64,000 nt of DNA from positions 1-64,000 of the IMG/VR virus record IMGVR_UViG_3300045971_000577. One strand, written 5' to 3'. The translations under genes were made by a program, and so were the position numbers. The notes under the pieces were generated by a model. That model saw only the letters and a program-made list of their open reading frames with translations. It was not told the origin of the DNA and did not search any database. This DNA comes from a virus. This document shows positions 1 through 7,682 of the stretch, piece by piece. Each line of letters begins with the position of its first letter. Position 1 is the first letter of the stretch.

Positions 1-50
1 GCTTCGTTGGCGTAACGGATGAACTCGTCACGCGTCATCGGCTTCGACAT
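1..50 (-). CDS. 5' end of a gene leaving the window
   Basis: Starts MSKPMTRDEFIRYANEA and runs off the left edge, so only 16 codons are visible. The ATG follows GGAGCCAACAAC and lies just downstream of a phage promoter with the shared leader, the same arrangement as its neighbours. Too little is visible to assign a function. Confidence 0.75.
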   Translation of the reverse strand, partial: MSKPMTRDEFIRYANE

Positions 51-78
51 GTTGTTGGCTCCTTGCTGCGATGTCTGT

Positions 79-107
79 ATTATGCACGCAAGGAGCCACC
101 CTGTCAA
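79..107 (-). promoter_or_regulatory. sigma70-type phage promoter
   Basis: -35 TTGACA, 17-nt spacer, -10 CATAAT, followed by the shared leader. Drives the gene starting at 50. Confidence 0.85.
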
Positions 108-110
108 CCG

Positions 111-614
111 CTAGTTGAACGCCTGCCCGTTGATGCGGAGCTCGGTGATGCTTTCCGCCTTGAAAGTGCGGATGATCACCTTGTCTTCCAACCCGCCCTG
201 TTCACCTGCAGTGGCAGCTGGCAAGCCCTGGATGTCGCTGGCAGCAATGGGGTGGCCGTCCAGCAGGTACTCGCTGTTGCCGGGCTTGTGGAAGATGGCT
301 TCCAGGTAGTAGGCCCCGTTGTGTTCCACGATGGGCATGTTGGGAACACGGGTGCCCCAGGCGCGTTCCGACAGCGTGAAGTCCGTTGCTGGCTTGCCCT
401 CGGCAACCAGGCGGCGTTGCACCATGGCAGCGTAGGCGTTGACATTGGTGTTGGTGAACGCTTGCACGGCAGCGCCGATCATGCGCTTCGTGACGCGGCC
501 TTGCATGGGGTTCTTCTTGCCACCCGTCAGCTTGACTTCGGTGTGGGTGTCGATGCCGATGAAGCTGGCGCCCTGGATGGTGCTGACAGCGTTGACGAGG
601 GTTGCGTGCTTCAC
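111..614 (-). CDS. hypothetical protein, 167 aa
   Basis: Unrecognised soluble protein with a basic N-terminal third (TGGKKNPMQGRVTKRM) and no signal peptide or membrane segment. I place the start at a GTG with AAAGGG six bases upstream; a longer reading back to 701 would translate the promoter itself. Its stop sits beside the next promoter's -35 box. Confidence 0.8.
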   Translation of the reverse strand: MKHATLVNAVSTIQGASFIGIDTHTEVKLTGGKKNPMQGRVTKRMIGAAVQAFTNTNVNAYAAMVQRRLVAEGKPATDFTLSERAWGTRVPNMPIVEHNGAYYLEAIFHKPGNSEYLLDGHPIAASDIQGLPAATAGEQGGLEDKVIIRTFKAESITELRINGQAFN

Positions 615-644
615 TAAGTGCCCTTTGTGTGTTGCGATGTATGT

Positions 645-673
645 ATTATGCAGCAGGGCGACCCGTAGGTCAA
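645..673 (-). promoter_or_regulatory. sigma70-type phage promoter
   Basis: -35 TTGACC, 17 nt, -10 CATAAT, then leader CATACATCGCAAC. Drives the gene at 614. Confidence 0.85.
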
Positions 674-685
674 CCACTGTTACAT

Positions 686-871
686 CTAGCTGATGATGCA
701 AAGCCTCTCGGGGTAGTTCATCGGCCGCGTGCTGTCTGCGAGGTAGACCTTGTCGCCGTTGACCTTTGTGCAGATCTGCACTTCGACCCAGGCGATGCCC
801 TTGGCCCCTGCAATCGCACGGGCAACCTTCTGCCCCACCTCGAACTGCTTGCCCTGCACGTCAACGGCCAT
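686..871 (-). CDS. hypothetical protein, 61 aa
   Basis: Starts MAVDVQGKQFEVGQKVARA. The ATG at 871 has GGAG seven bases upstream; a GTG at 898 would add nine residues but lacks a site. Unknown small protein; no clear promoter was seen in the 190 gene-less bases upstream (900-1094). Confidence 0.7.
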   Translation of the reverse strand: MAVDVQGKQFEVGQKVARAIAGAKGIAWVEVQICTKVNGDKVYLADSTRPMNYPERLCIIS

Positions 872-1094
872 GTCGATCTCCAGTTGTTCGTGGCACACGT
901 ATTTCTATAGACGCCCGTGTCCGAGAAGCGCCATTGTAAAAAGGGAGAGTGTATGTGGGCGATTCCGCTAGTCGTGATTCAGCGTAGTCCTCGGCGGCTC
1001 TCGGCGCGCCTTACTCGCTTATCCGATCCCAATCGCTGCACTCACCGGTATCAGTTTCCCGGCCTGGCAGCTTCACACACACCCTCCCGGAAAC

Positions 1095-1352
1095 TCAATC
1101 GTTGATGATCAACACCGTGGTGCCGGCGAACACCGGACTCTTCTGCACCGTGGCCGTCGACGCCTTGTAGCGCCAGCCCATGACGTCTTCGTCCGACGCA
1201 TCCATGTCCGTGCCGTAGTGATGGAAGTCGAAGCCGTTGATCGACACCACGGAACCGGCGTGCGTACCCGGAGCCAAGCCCAACTCACTCGCTTCCGCGA
1301 CGTAGGTCTTGCTTTGCTCTTGGTACTGGAACTGCTCGGACTTGAAGCGCAT
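1095..1352 (-). CDS. hypothetical protein, 85 aa
   Basis: Acidic unrecognised protein starting MRFKSEQFQYQEQSKTYVAE. AAGGAG of the shared leader precedes the ATG at normal spacing, so the start is firm. Single-gene unit under its own promoter. Confidence 0.85.
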   Translation of the reverse strand: MRFKSEQFQYQEQSKTYVAEASELGLAPGTHAGSVVSINGFDFHHYGTDMDASDEDVMGWRYKASTATVQKSPVFAGTTVLIIND

Positions 1353-1378
1353 GGCTGACTCCTTGTTGCGATGTATGT

Positions 1379-1407
1379 ATTATGTGGTCAACGCCCGTAG
1401 GCGTCAA
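1379..1407 (-). promoter_or_regulatory. sigma70-type phage promoter
   Basis: -35 TTGACG, 17 nt, -10 CATAAT, full shared leader into the gene at 1352. Confidence 0.85.
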
Positions 1408-1427
1408 CCACTGTTACATCTGCAGGG

Positions 1428-1772
1428 TCAGCCCGCCTCGGTGAACTGCTGCGACAGCGCCGCCAGCGTCTTGCGGTTGGCTTCTTCGCGGGAGGCCACC
1501 TCGGCAGCCTTCGCGGCCAACGCCGCATCGACCTTGGCCTTGTCGCGGGCCAGCAGCTGGGTGGCCATGGCCTTCGCGGCGTCCTTGATGCTCTGGGGCG
1601 CGGGCTCGCGGCGCGGCCAGCCCAGCTTGTCCTTCAGCGTGCGGCGGATGAAGTCCTCGTGCTTCTCCTCGATGCACGCGCCCTTGGGGCGGGCCTGGGC
1701 AATCATGAACACGCTGCGGCGCGTGTCGATGTCGATGGTGGTGCGACGGGCGGTGTTTTGGGCTGCGGGCAT
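1428..1772 (-). CDS. hypothetical protein, 114 aa
   Basis: Alanine- and charge-rich, probably mostly helical: the second half (KDAAKAMATQLLARDKAK onward) looks like a coiled coil. ATG follows AAGGAG of the leader. No domain recognised. Confidence 0.85.
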   Translation of the reverse strand: MPAAQNTARRTTIDIDTRRSVFMIAQARPKGACIEEKHEDFIRRTLKDKLGWPRREPAPQSIKDAAKAMATQLLARDKAKVDAALAAKAAEVASREEANRKTLAALSQQFTEAG

Positions 1773-1800
1773 GTTGTGTGCTCCTTGTTGCGATGTGTGT

Positions 1801-1829
1801 ACTATAGCGGAGACAGGGTGAGCTGTCGA
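1801..1829 (-). promoter_or_regulatory. sigma70-type phage promoter
   Basis: -35 TCGACA, 17 nt, -10 TATAGT, shared leader into the gene at 1772. Confidence 0.8.
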
Positions 1830-1843
1830 CCGCTAAGTGAAGT

Positions 1844-2059
1844 TCAGGCTGCCAGTTCCGTCTTGGCCTTCGGCTCGTTGTAGCCTTGCGGCGCACGGTG
1901 GCGCGTGGCGGGCACCTTGTGGCCGTGGTTGCCGTCGTGGTCGGGACCCTTGCGCACGGGATGGGTGTAGTTGCCGGCATCGTTCTTGGGGCCACGGGCT
2001 TGCTTGGCCAGAACCTTGGATTCGAAATGCTCGCCATTGACGGTGAAAAGACGCTTCAT
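1844..2059 (-). CDS. hypothetical protein, 71 aa
   Basis: Starts MKRLFTVNGEHFESKVLAKQ and is lysine/histidine rich. The ATG at 2059 is preceded by GGAG at eight bases. Longer in-frame readings would cross the promoter. Unknown function. Confidence 0.8.
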   Translation of the reverse strand: MKRLFTVNGEHFESKVLAKQARGPKNDAGNYTHPVRKGPDHDGNHGHKVPATRHRAPQGYNEPKAKTELAA

Positions 2060-2102
2060 TGCTGTGTGCTCCACGTTGTTGCTGCGATAGTGCAGTGTCG
2101 TT

Positions 2103-2131
2103 ACTATAACAGAGCCCGCAGGCCCTGTCAA
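2103..2131 (-). promoter_or_regulatory. sigma70-type phage promoter
   Basis: -35 TTGACA, 17 nt, -10 TATAGT; diverged leader. Drives the gene at 2059. Confidence 0.8.
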
Positions 2132-2137
2132 CAGGTA

Positions 2138-2413
2138 TTAGCAGGTCTCGTTCTGCTCACTCGTTGCATCGCCTTCGACCAACGAGGCAAGCAAGCGGTC
2201 TCGCTCGATCTTCAACGATAACAGCTTGCCCAGCGACATAGGCGGCTGATATCGGAGATCAGCGATATCAGCCGCACCACGGAACACTTGCACCAGCGGC
2301 GAACCTATGATTCCGAATGTCGGAGTCATCCATTGCCCGATCGGACCGCCCGCGCCATAGAAGGCGAAATGCATGCGGGAGATCGTGTTGCGTCGATGTT
2401 GTCGGAGGTTCAA
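2138..2413 (-). CDS. hypothetical protein, 91 aa, TTG start
   Basis: A TTG six bases after AGGAG is the best start; the first ATG lies 13 codons inside. Contains a glycine-rich FYGAGGPIGQWM stretch but no recognisable domain. Stop lies next to the promoter of the following gene. Confidence 0.7.
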   Translation of the reverse strand: MNLRQHRRNTISRMHFAFYGAGGPIGQWMTPTFGIIGSPLVQVFRGAADIADLRYQPPMSLGKLLSLKIERDRLLASLVEGDATSEQNETC

Positions 2414-2439
2414 TCTTGACTCCTAGTTGCGATGTGTGT

Positions 2440-2468
2440 AGTATACGCCAAGATCCGAATCTGTCTAC
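2440..2468 (-). promoter_or_regulatory. weak sigma70-type promoter
   Basis: -10 TATACT with a poor -35 (GTAGAC) at 17 nt, followed by GCAACTAGGAG. Drives the gene at 2413. Confidence 0.6.
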
Positions 2469-2486
2469 CTGATCTTGGCGCGAAGT

Positions 2487-2801
2487 TCAGACCGACCAGT
2501 ACGTCTCGGTGCTGGGATCGCAAATCATCGGCGTGTTGACCGCTTGCTGAAACTCGACACCAGTCATCAGGTTCTTCTTGGTCACGGTCTTCTGCACGTT
2601 GCAGAAGAAGTTGTCGTCTTCGGTGATCAGGAAGTTCTCGCGCAGGATGGGTTGCACCTTCGATGCGGTGTCCTTGATGGCCCGCGTCAGGGCAGCCTTG
2701 GCCGCACCTTCAGAAGCGAACGACGCATGATCCGTCTTGACCCCCGGATGCAAGGACAGGAAGCGGGTGGTATCCTTGTGGTAAACAATGTAGCGGGGCA
2801 T
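2487..2801 (-). CDS. hypothetical protein, 104 aa
   Basis: Starts MPRYIVYHKDTTRFLS; unrecognised soluble protein with lysine-rich middle. ATG follows the leader's AAGGAG. Single-gene unit. Confidence 0.85.
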   Translation of the reverse strand: MPRYIVYHKDTTRFLSLHPGVKTDHASFASEGAAKAALTRAIKDTASKVQPILRENFLITEDDNFFCNVQKTVTKKNLMTGVEFQQAVNTPMICDPSTETYWSV

Positions 2802-2827
2802 GAGCTGCTCCTTGTTGCGATGTCGTT

Positions 2828-2856
2828 ATTGTACTAGGCCAGCCAGCACAAGTCAA
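2828..2856 (-). promoter_or_regulatory. sigma70-type phage promoter
   Basis: -35 TTGACT, 17 nt, -10 TACAAT, shared leader into the gene at 2801. Confidence 0.8.
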
Positions 2857-3032
2857 GTAGTTTGTGAAAGGATCGCCGCGATATCTTCATCGCCATGCAG
2901 GTCCTTTAAAGCCTTGCGAACTTCTTCCGAAGCTAAGTCACGCTTTGCGAGAACCCGGGCAATAGCAATCAGCCCGTCTATTAGTCCGACAGTAATACCT
3001 ACTTCGGACCGGCAGCAAGTAGAAGTTTCCAT
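2853..3032 (-). CDS. hypothetical protein, 59 aa, possibly leaderless
   Basis: Starts METSTCCRSEVGITVGL. The -10 box lies about eight bases before the ATG and no Shine-Dalgarno is present, so the message may be leaderless. An upstream in-frame start at 3068 would lie within the promoter. Function unknown. Confidence 0.65.
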   Translation of the reverse strand: METSTCCRSEVGITVGLIDGLIAIARVLAKRDLASEEVRKALKDLHGDEDIAAILSQTT

Positions 3033-3040
3033 AGTCGTAA

Positions 3041-3068
3041 CTATATTAGCATTCCACCAGAGTGTCAA
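3041..3068 (-). promoter_or_regulatory. sigma70-type promoter at the ATG
   Basis: -35 TTGACA, 16 nt, -10 TATAGT; transcription would begin at or beside the ATG at 3032. Confidence 0.65.
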
Positions 3069-4172
3069 CCATTGTTACAAAGAGTTACATCTCCACCACG
3101 CAGTACACACGCCTCACAACGCCACACGAGAGCAACTGATCCTTGGTCCGAGACTAGCTATGTGCCTCACAATAGGGCTTGAGACCTAAGCCCATCCCAC
3201 CGAGGCACCATGAAACCCTATGCCTCACAAGATGTAACAGTTCGTAAAAGTTGTAACAAAACGTTTCTTTGCGAGGCTGAAACCCGAAACCCTTGAAGAT
3301 CGAAACGCACAAATGGAAATAGGCCTCAACGAATACTCTCCGGAGACCTTTCAGCTTTCAACAGACCTGCGGGACTCAATACCCACTCGGAACTCTATCC
3401 GTTTCACTATTCGTTGAGCTTCGTCGATCGAATAGGATCACTTCTTTATGAACATCAAGCAAATGTTTTCGCATTATAAGCGAAACTCTACGATATTTTG
3501 GGGGCTGGCCCGAGGGTGCCGCATATGTTACATAGAACTTCTTTTATACTGCTACAATGCTATTTATGACGAAGATCACGTATAGGCACAGTTATAGGGC
3601 TCACGTTAGCTATACAGTAAGCAAGATCACAGCGTAAACAGCGGTCTAGGGGCGAGGCAGCAGCACTATTGCCACCGTGGCTACATGCAGCCGGTCTGCA
3701 TAGTCAGTGAAAGGTTCTAGAAAGGTTCGGCGTGATAACCTATTGATTTAGAAAGGTTTTATATAGGTGTTCACATAGATACGCATGTGTGCGCTCACTC
3801 ACTCACTTTGGATTCCTAGGCTAGAATCCTATACGCATCCGTGAATTCACGACGGAAAGGGCCCGCAGCTTTTTGCCGCAGCTTTTCTAGACAGGATTCC
3901 GAATCTGGCCTCGAAAATCCACTCTTGTCGACTGCCTTAGAATCCCAATCTACCTTCATCTCATACCGAGAGAGGCTCATGCATTTCCTTCATTATCCAT
4001 ATCGCCCACACAAATCCACACTCTTTCACACTCTATTGCACCCTGTTGATTTATATAGGGTTGCTTAGAGTTATACGTTCTTTTCTGTTGTTTTTCTGCA
4101 CTCTATTCTATATGCGTCTGAATGTCTACTTACACTATTTTCTATGTATTCTTGCTAGTATTTCGTTCTAGT
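3069..4172. other. gene-less interval of 1.1 kb
   Basis: No credible coding frame on either strand. Holds an 11-bp inverted repeat (3325-3335 with 3408-3418, CTCAACGAATA), repeated GAAAGGTT words near 3705-3760, and a short palindrome around GGATTCCTAGGCTAGAATCC near 3810. Sits beyond the last gene of the paralogue operon and may hold noncoding RNA or replication signals; nothing decisive seen. Confidence 0.5.
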
Positions 4173-4418
4173 CTAGGGGTTTTCTTGGACGTCATCTTCC
4201 AGTATTATTCTTCTTAGTAGTGCCAAAGCTTCATAGGTCTGTTGCACATCTTTACGAACAGAAGCCCAGTTGGCTATCATGTCTGGAGTAACCTGCCGGG
4301 CGTCGTAGTTCCATTGCCTGCTAGTCCATTTGTGGAAGAGTCTAGGAGGAAGTGCTTCTAGTTGTTCCGCTGTGGGTGGATGGCCTATTGGATACTTGAT
4401 ACTATCGAATATCGTCAT
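4173..4418 (-). CDS. MSLFD-family paralogue 9, 81 aa
   Basis: Last gene of a tandem family with the signature M(S/T)(L/I)FD..(K/R)YPI..PPT.E.LEALP..LF..W. Starts MTIFDSIKYPIGHPPTAEQ and ends with the shared acidic 'ALALLRRII' tail. ATGA overlap with the previous gene implies translational coupling. No known domain recognised. Confidence 0.85.
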   Translation of the reverse strand: MTIFDSIKYPIGHPPTAEQLEALPPRLFHKWTSRQWNYDARQVTPDMIANWASVRKDVQQTYEALALLRRIILEDDVQENP

Positions 4419-4651
4419 CTTGGATTATAGTCCCGAATAAGTCTTCGTAGAAGGGATAGGGCTTCGATTGTGTCTGGGCGGCCTCTGCGAACATCTGCCC
4501 AGTTGGCTATCATGTGTGGAGGACATAGCGCGGGTTCATAGTCCCATTGCTTCTTTACCCACCTGTTGAATAGTTCGCCTGGAAGGGCTTCTAGTTCTTC
4601 TAGCGTTGGTACTTCGCTTATTGGATATCGAAGTACATCAAAGATTGTCAT
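4415..4651 (-). CDS. MSLFD-family paralogue 8, 78 aa
   Basis: Same architecture: MTIFDVLRYPISEVPTLEE, then LEALPGELFNRW, a variable middle and 'EALSLLRRLIRDY' at the end. Overlaps the preceding gene by 14 bases and the next by ATGA. Confidence 0.85.
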   Translation of the reverse strand: MTIFDVLRYPISEVPTLEELEALPGELFNRWVKKQWDYEPALCPPHMIANWADVRRGRPDTIEALSLLRRLIRDYNPR

Positions 4652-4841
4652 CTGATGGCCACTCCCATTCGAGTATTACTTTCTTTAGAATATTACGAGT
4701 TTCTACTTCTTCTGTTAATTGGGCGTTGGACAGATGTCGATGCACATTCATATACACGTCCCAGATGCAATTTGGAACTGCGTAGATGGTAGTCCGGTCT
4801 TCGGGTACGATCGGATACTTGATACTATCGAAGAGACTCAT
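4638..4841 (-). CDS. MSLFD-family paralogue 7 (short), 67 aa
   Basis: MSLFDSIKYPIVPEDRT then a divergent 'YAVPNCIWDVYMNVH' core, forming a subgroup with the gene at 5068-5256 (VPDDIWDAYIRLRENM). Ends 'ILKKVILEWEW', matching that sister gene. Overlap-coupled. Confidence 0.85.
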   Translation of the reverse strand: MSLFDSIKYPIVPEDRTTIYAVPNCIWDVYMNVHRHLSNAQLTEEVETRNILKKVILEWEWPSDDNL

Positions 4842-5071
4842 TCTTCGGGCTCTTGGCGATCGGCCAACATTTTTCTAAGCAGGGCAATATCTTCTTCGGC
4901 ATCGGTTGCGAATATGCGGAAGGCCGCGGCAACGCTCACGGCAGTCTGTGTGTGGATGAATCCTGCCTTTTGCTTATACTCTTCGAAGAATTCGACAGGC
5001 AAGGCTTCTAGTTCCGATTGTGTTGGCACCGGAAAGGATAATTGATATTTGATTACATCGAAGAGGCTCAT
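4838..5071 (-). CDS. MSLFD-family paralogue 6, 77 aa
   Basis: MSLFDVIKYQLSFPVPTQSE, then LEALPVEFFEEY; ends 'DIALLRKMLADR'. ATGA overlaps on both sides. Confidence 0.85.
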   Translation of the reverse strand: MSLFDVIKYQLSFPVPTQSELEALPVEFFEEYKQKAGFIHTQTAVSVAAAFRIFATDAEEDIALLRKMLADRQEPEE

Positions 5072-5256
5072 TCCTCACCTTCCCATTCCATCATCACTTT
5101 GATAATGACTGCATTGCTGTTGTTTTCTTGGGTAATTTCCTCATCGGCCATGTTTTCACGCAGCCTAATATAGGCATCCCATATATCATCTGGTACATGG
5201 CGAAAATCGGCCGTTTCTTTATCTACTGGATACTTGATAAGTGTGAAGAGACTCAT
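5068..5256 (-). CDS. MSLFD-family paralogue 5 (short), 62 aa
   Basis: MSLFTLIKYPVDKETADF, then VPDDIWDAYIRLRENMADEE; short subgroup with paralogue 7. ATGA overlaps on both sides. Confidence 0.85.
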   Translation of the reverse strand: MSLFTLIKYPVDKETADFRHVPDDIWDAYIRLRENMADEEITQENNSNAVIIKVMMEWEGEE

Positions 5257-5528
5257 ACCGGTTCTTCGTAGTCGCGGATTAGTTGCTTCAGCAGTTTCAT
5301 ATCGGCAAGATCATTCCTATACCGCTTACTGTTGCTATTGAAACCCATGTGGCGCCAGTTATCCTGATACCACTCAGCGATATGTTAGTAATCGTCTCTC
5401 ACGCTTGTTAGCGATCTCCAGTCGGAGTTGTTTATCCATTGGACATACAAGTCGCGTGGAAGTGCTCGAAGTTCTTCAGCCCGGGGTGGTCCGCTTATTG
5501 GATATTTGATTACGGAGAAAAGGCTCAT
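5253..5528 (-). pseudogene. MSLFD-family paralogue 4 with in-frame TAA
   Basis: Opens MSLFSVIKYPISGPPRAEE and aligns throughout with paralogue 3 (91 codons). Codon 48, at 5385-5387, is TAA; the frame then continues HIAEWYQDNW and ends MKLLKQLIRDYEEPV before a TGA that keeps the ATGA overlap with the next gene. Only one base change is needed to restore it: recent nonsense mutation, sequencing error, or readthrough. Confidence 0.8.
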
Positions 5529-5791
5529 GCACCATCCCAGTTCTTGATAAGTTGCCTTAGGGCTTCTATATCTCTCATGTCCTTCTGAAATTCGCGCATT
5601 GATTCAGAAATAGATGTCCAATGATCTGCATACCATTCGGCTATGTATGGAATATCAACATCATTACCGTAGTGGTCTCTCCAATCGGACATATTGATCC
5701 ACTTTATGAAGAGTGTAAGCGGTAACGCCTTCAGTTCTTCGGCCCGTGGCGGACTGCTTATTGGATAGCGGAGGACATCGAACAGACTCAT
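5525..5791 (-). CDS. MSLFD-family paralogue 3, 88 aa
   Basis: MSLFDVLRYPISSPPRAEEL, then LKALPLTLFIKW; contains the 'IAEWYADHW' block shared with the interrupted paralogue and 'IEALRQLIKNW' at the end. I use the ATG of the ATGA overlap at 5791 rather than one three codons upstream. Confidence 0.85.
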   Translation of the reverse strand: MSLFDVLRYPISSPPRAEELKALPLTLFIKWINMSDWRDHYGNDVDIPYIAEWYADHWTSISESMREFQKDMRDIEALRQLIKNWDGA

Positions 5792-6057
5792 TCTTGCCAC
5801 TCTGATATCAGTCTTCGAAGTAGATATACATCAGCTTCTATTTCGGTGCTGAGCCGCGTCGGTGCCAGGCTAGGCCAGTTGCGGTTCATCCATCCGGAAA
5901 CCCATCGTGGAGATTGAGCTGAATCCTTGTCAACAGTGTACCAGTGGCATTCAACGTTATCAGTCCAGGAGTGGAACAGCTTCACAGGAAGTGCATCTAG
6001 TTCTTCCTCGGTCGGCGGAAGGCTTATTGGATAGCGGAGGACATCAAAGAGTGACAT
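5788..6057 (-). CDS. MSLFD-family paralogue 2, 89 aa
   Basis: MSLFDVLRYPISLPPTEEEL, then LDALPVKLFHSW; ends 'DVYLLRRLISEWQE'. Overlaps the first gene of the array by 14 bases. Confidence 0.85.
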   Translation of the reverse strand: MSLFDVLRYPISLPPTEEELDALPVKLFHSWTDNVECHWYTVDKDSAQSPRWVSGWMNRNWPSLAPTRLSTEIEADVYLLRRLISEWQE

Positions 6058-6307
6058 CGCAGGGCTCCACTTCTTTTAGTGCTCTATGGAACTTCCGGCG
6101 CACATATTCTTTCTCGTGGGTGGTCTGAGCGGTTTTTGCCCAGCGGGCTAGGCTACAACACTTGAGGGAGAAGATTACCCCGTTCTCCTCTTCAGGTTCA
6201 TGCACTACCACCCACAACCGATCAACAATAGGTGCAGGCAGCCGGTATAGGGCTGCCTCGCTGGTTACGTCGGTATCCGCGTAACGAAGATATTCGAAAG
6301 TGCTCAC
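6044..6307 (-). CDS. MSLFD-family divergent paralogue 1, 87 aa
   Basis: First of the array and most diverged: MSTFEYLRYADTDVTSE keeps the start but not the PPT block. Overlap with paralogue 2 places it in the same operon. Confidence 0.75.
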   Translation of the reverse strand: MSTFEYLRYADTDVTSEAALYRLPAPIVDRLWVVVHEPEEENGVIFSLKCCSLARWAKTAQTTHEKEYVRRKFHRALKEVEPCDVTL

Positions 6308-6313
6308 ATTGCC

Positions 6314-6481
6314 TTACTTCTTCAAGCAGCGAAAGATTCCAACATTCATTTTCTTTGCTACGTCCTCGCATGACTTCTCGCCGCGAAACTCGCTAATGAC
6401 CTTCCAATCATTCGCGCCGTGTACACCTGTGTGGTTGGCAGCGTAGCCAGCAAGCGCCATGATAACCAGAATGTGTGTCAT
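6314..6481 (-). CDS. small exported protein, 55 aa
   Basis: MTHILVIMALAGYAANHTG looks like a short signal peptide; the rest (WKVISEFRGEKSCEDVAKKM, then a cysteine near the end) has two cysteines that could pair. ATGA overlap with the upstream gene fixes the start at 6481. Unknown role, probably periplasmic. Confidence 0.75.
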   Translation of the reverse strand: MTHILVIMALAGYAANHTGVHGANDWKVISEFRGEKSCEDVAKKMNVGIFRCLKK

Positions 6482-6657
6482 GATTCTGTCTTTTGGCCAG
6501 CCGCCGGCCAACCGTCGACCGCGTAGTTGAATATCGCACTGCTAACGAATGCGATTGCGAATCCGATCAGTGCCGGAGTGAACAATCCCAATATCCAGTA
6601 GCAGCTGGCAGCGGAAATCAATCCTGCTGCTAGCGCCAAACCAAAGTTTTCATTCAT
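6478..6657 (-). CDS. small membrane protein, 59 aa
   Basis: MNENFGLALAAGLISAASCY then WILGLFTPALIGFAIAFV: two hydrophobic segments. Overlaps neighbours on both sides (ATGA at 6478-6481 and 6654-6657). Unknown function. Confidence 0.8.
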   Translation of the reverse strand: MNENFGLALAAGLISAASCYWILGLFTPALIGFAIAFVSSAIFNYAVDGWPAAGQKTES

Positions 6658-6863
6658 TGCATTTCCTTCAGTATGTAGCGGAACGAATAGATTGATTCCA
6701 GGAACTCACGTCGGTAGGCGAAGTGCTTGCCCTGCTTCTTCCGCCCGTTCTTACACGAAGCACGATACACAGCAATGGTGCGTTTCGCGAAGTCGATAGC
6801 CGCAGCTTCCCCGTCACGTTGAAGCATGAAGTTGAAACGCTCGAGTTCTCTGTTCTTGTCCAT
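6654..6863 (-). CDS. hypothetical basic protein, 69 aa
   Basis: MDKNRELERFNFMLQRDGEA onward, with a lysine/arginine-rich centre (CKNGRKKQGKHFAYRREF); may bind nucleic acid. The -10 box TACAAT is six bases before ATG with no ribosome-binding site, suggesting a leaderless message. Confidence 0.8.
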   Translation of the reverse strand: MDKNRELERFNFMLQRDGEAAAIDFAKRTIAVYRASCKNGRKKQGKHFAYRREFLESIYSFRYILKEMQ

Positions 6864-6869
6864 GTGTGT

Positions 6870-6898
6870 ATTGTAACGCACACGGGCAGGAAGAGCAA
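6870..6898 (-). promoter_or_regulatory. promoter of leaderless type
   Basis: -35 TTGCTC, 17 nt, -10 TACAAT, then ACACAC and the ATG at 6863. Confidence 0.7.
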
Positions 6899-6901
6899 GA
6901 C

Positions 6902-7333
6902 CTATGCTTCTTGCATATGGGCTTGATAGTTTCTCCAGGCCGCCAGCGTGTTCATGTTGTAGTGGGCGAATGGGCTGTGTTCACGCAACCCGAGTTTCAG
7001 CAAACTCATGTGCGCCAGTGCAAAGTTAGCCTCGGGCACTGGTACTTCTTCGATCGCACCTTCATAAAGGTACGTGGTCACCCAGTAGTCGTTGCCGTCT
7101 GCGCCGTAGCAGACCGCAGCGTAGAGAGGCATGAGCTTTTCGGGGCGCAGCGTGACACTGCATTCCTCTCTGGTTTCGCGGATGATCGCTTCCAGGTTCG
7201 TTTCACCAGGATCAACCTTACCGCCTGGCATGCCCCACTTGGTGAAGTCATTGCGACGGCTGATGGCCAGAATTTCGTCCGGATACAGCCCGCCACCAGT
7301 AGGGATCAGAACTGATACGGCTTGCTTCAGCAT
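6902..7333 (-). CDS. Nudix hydrolase, 143 aa
   Basis: Nudix box at about residues 37-59: [20 protein letters not shown] fits G-x5-E-x7-R-E-x2-E-E. Family members hydrolyse nucleoside diphosphates linked to another moiety; candidates are oxidised nucleotides, NAD(H), Ap4A or capped RNA, and the substrate cannot be told from sequence. The core N-terminal strand ([18 protein letters not shown]) is normal and the length is typical of a single-domain enzyme. Confidence 0.9.
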   Translation of the reverse strand: MLKQAVSVLIPTGGGLYPDEILAISRRNDFTKWGMPGGKVDPGETNLEAIIRETREECSVTLRPEKLMPLYAAVCYGADGNDYWVTTYLYEGAIEEVPVPEANFALAHMSLLKLGLREHSPFAHYNMNTLAAWRNYQAHMQEA

Positions 7334-7336
7334 GGC

Positions 7337-7474
7337 TTAGCGGAAAAGAAACCACACCACCCCGCCAATCAACCCAACCACCACCCCGCCAACCAGGGCA
7401 GCTTTGATGATCAGGCTGGCGAAGAATTCGAAGAGCATGCTGAGAACGCCGGTGGAAGAGGTATCTTGGCTCAT
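7337..7474 (-). CDS. small membrane protein, 45 aa
   Basis: MSQDTSSTGVLSMLFEFFAS then a glycine/valine-rich hydrophobic helix (ALVGGVVVGLIGGVVWFLF). Single-pass topology likely. AAAAGGAAATTACC precedes the ATG. Unknown role. Confidence 0.8.
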   Translation of the reverse strand: MSQDTSSTGVLSMLFEFFASLIIKAALVGGVVVGLIGGVVWFLFR

Positions 7475-7489
7475 GGTAATTTCCTTTTG

Positions 7490-7639
7490 TCAGGGTTGAG
7501 GGAGAATGGTTGTCCAGATTTCTGGATCACATGGATCGCCGGTCGAACTGTCCCACATCACTGTCTCCAGCAAGATGAACATCACAGCATCGTTTAGATT
7601 ATCGAAATCCATAGCATCATCTATGGCGTCACCACACAC
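7490..7639 (-). CDS. hypothetical protein, about 49 aa, start uncertain
   Basis: Frame ends DPCDPEIWTTILPQP. Upstream it runs into the next gene, so the true start must be internal; a GTG at 7639 after GGAGCAAGG is one choice, an ATG at DAMDFDN another. Unknown function. Confidence 0.5.
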   Translation of the reverse strand: MCGDAIDDAMDFDNLNDAVMFILLETVMWDSSTGDPCDPEIWTTILPQP

Positions 7640-7682
7640 TGCCTTGCTCCGATAGGTATAGTTGCCATGTTTGTGTTCCGAC

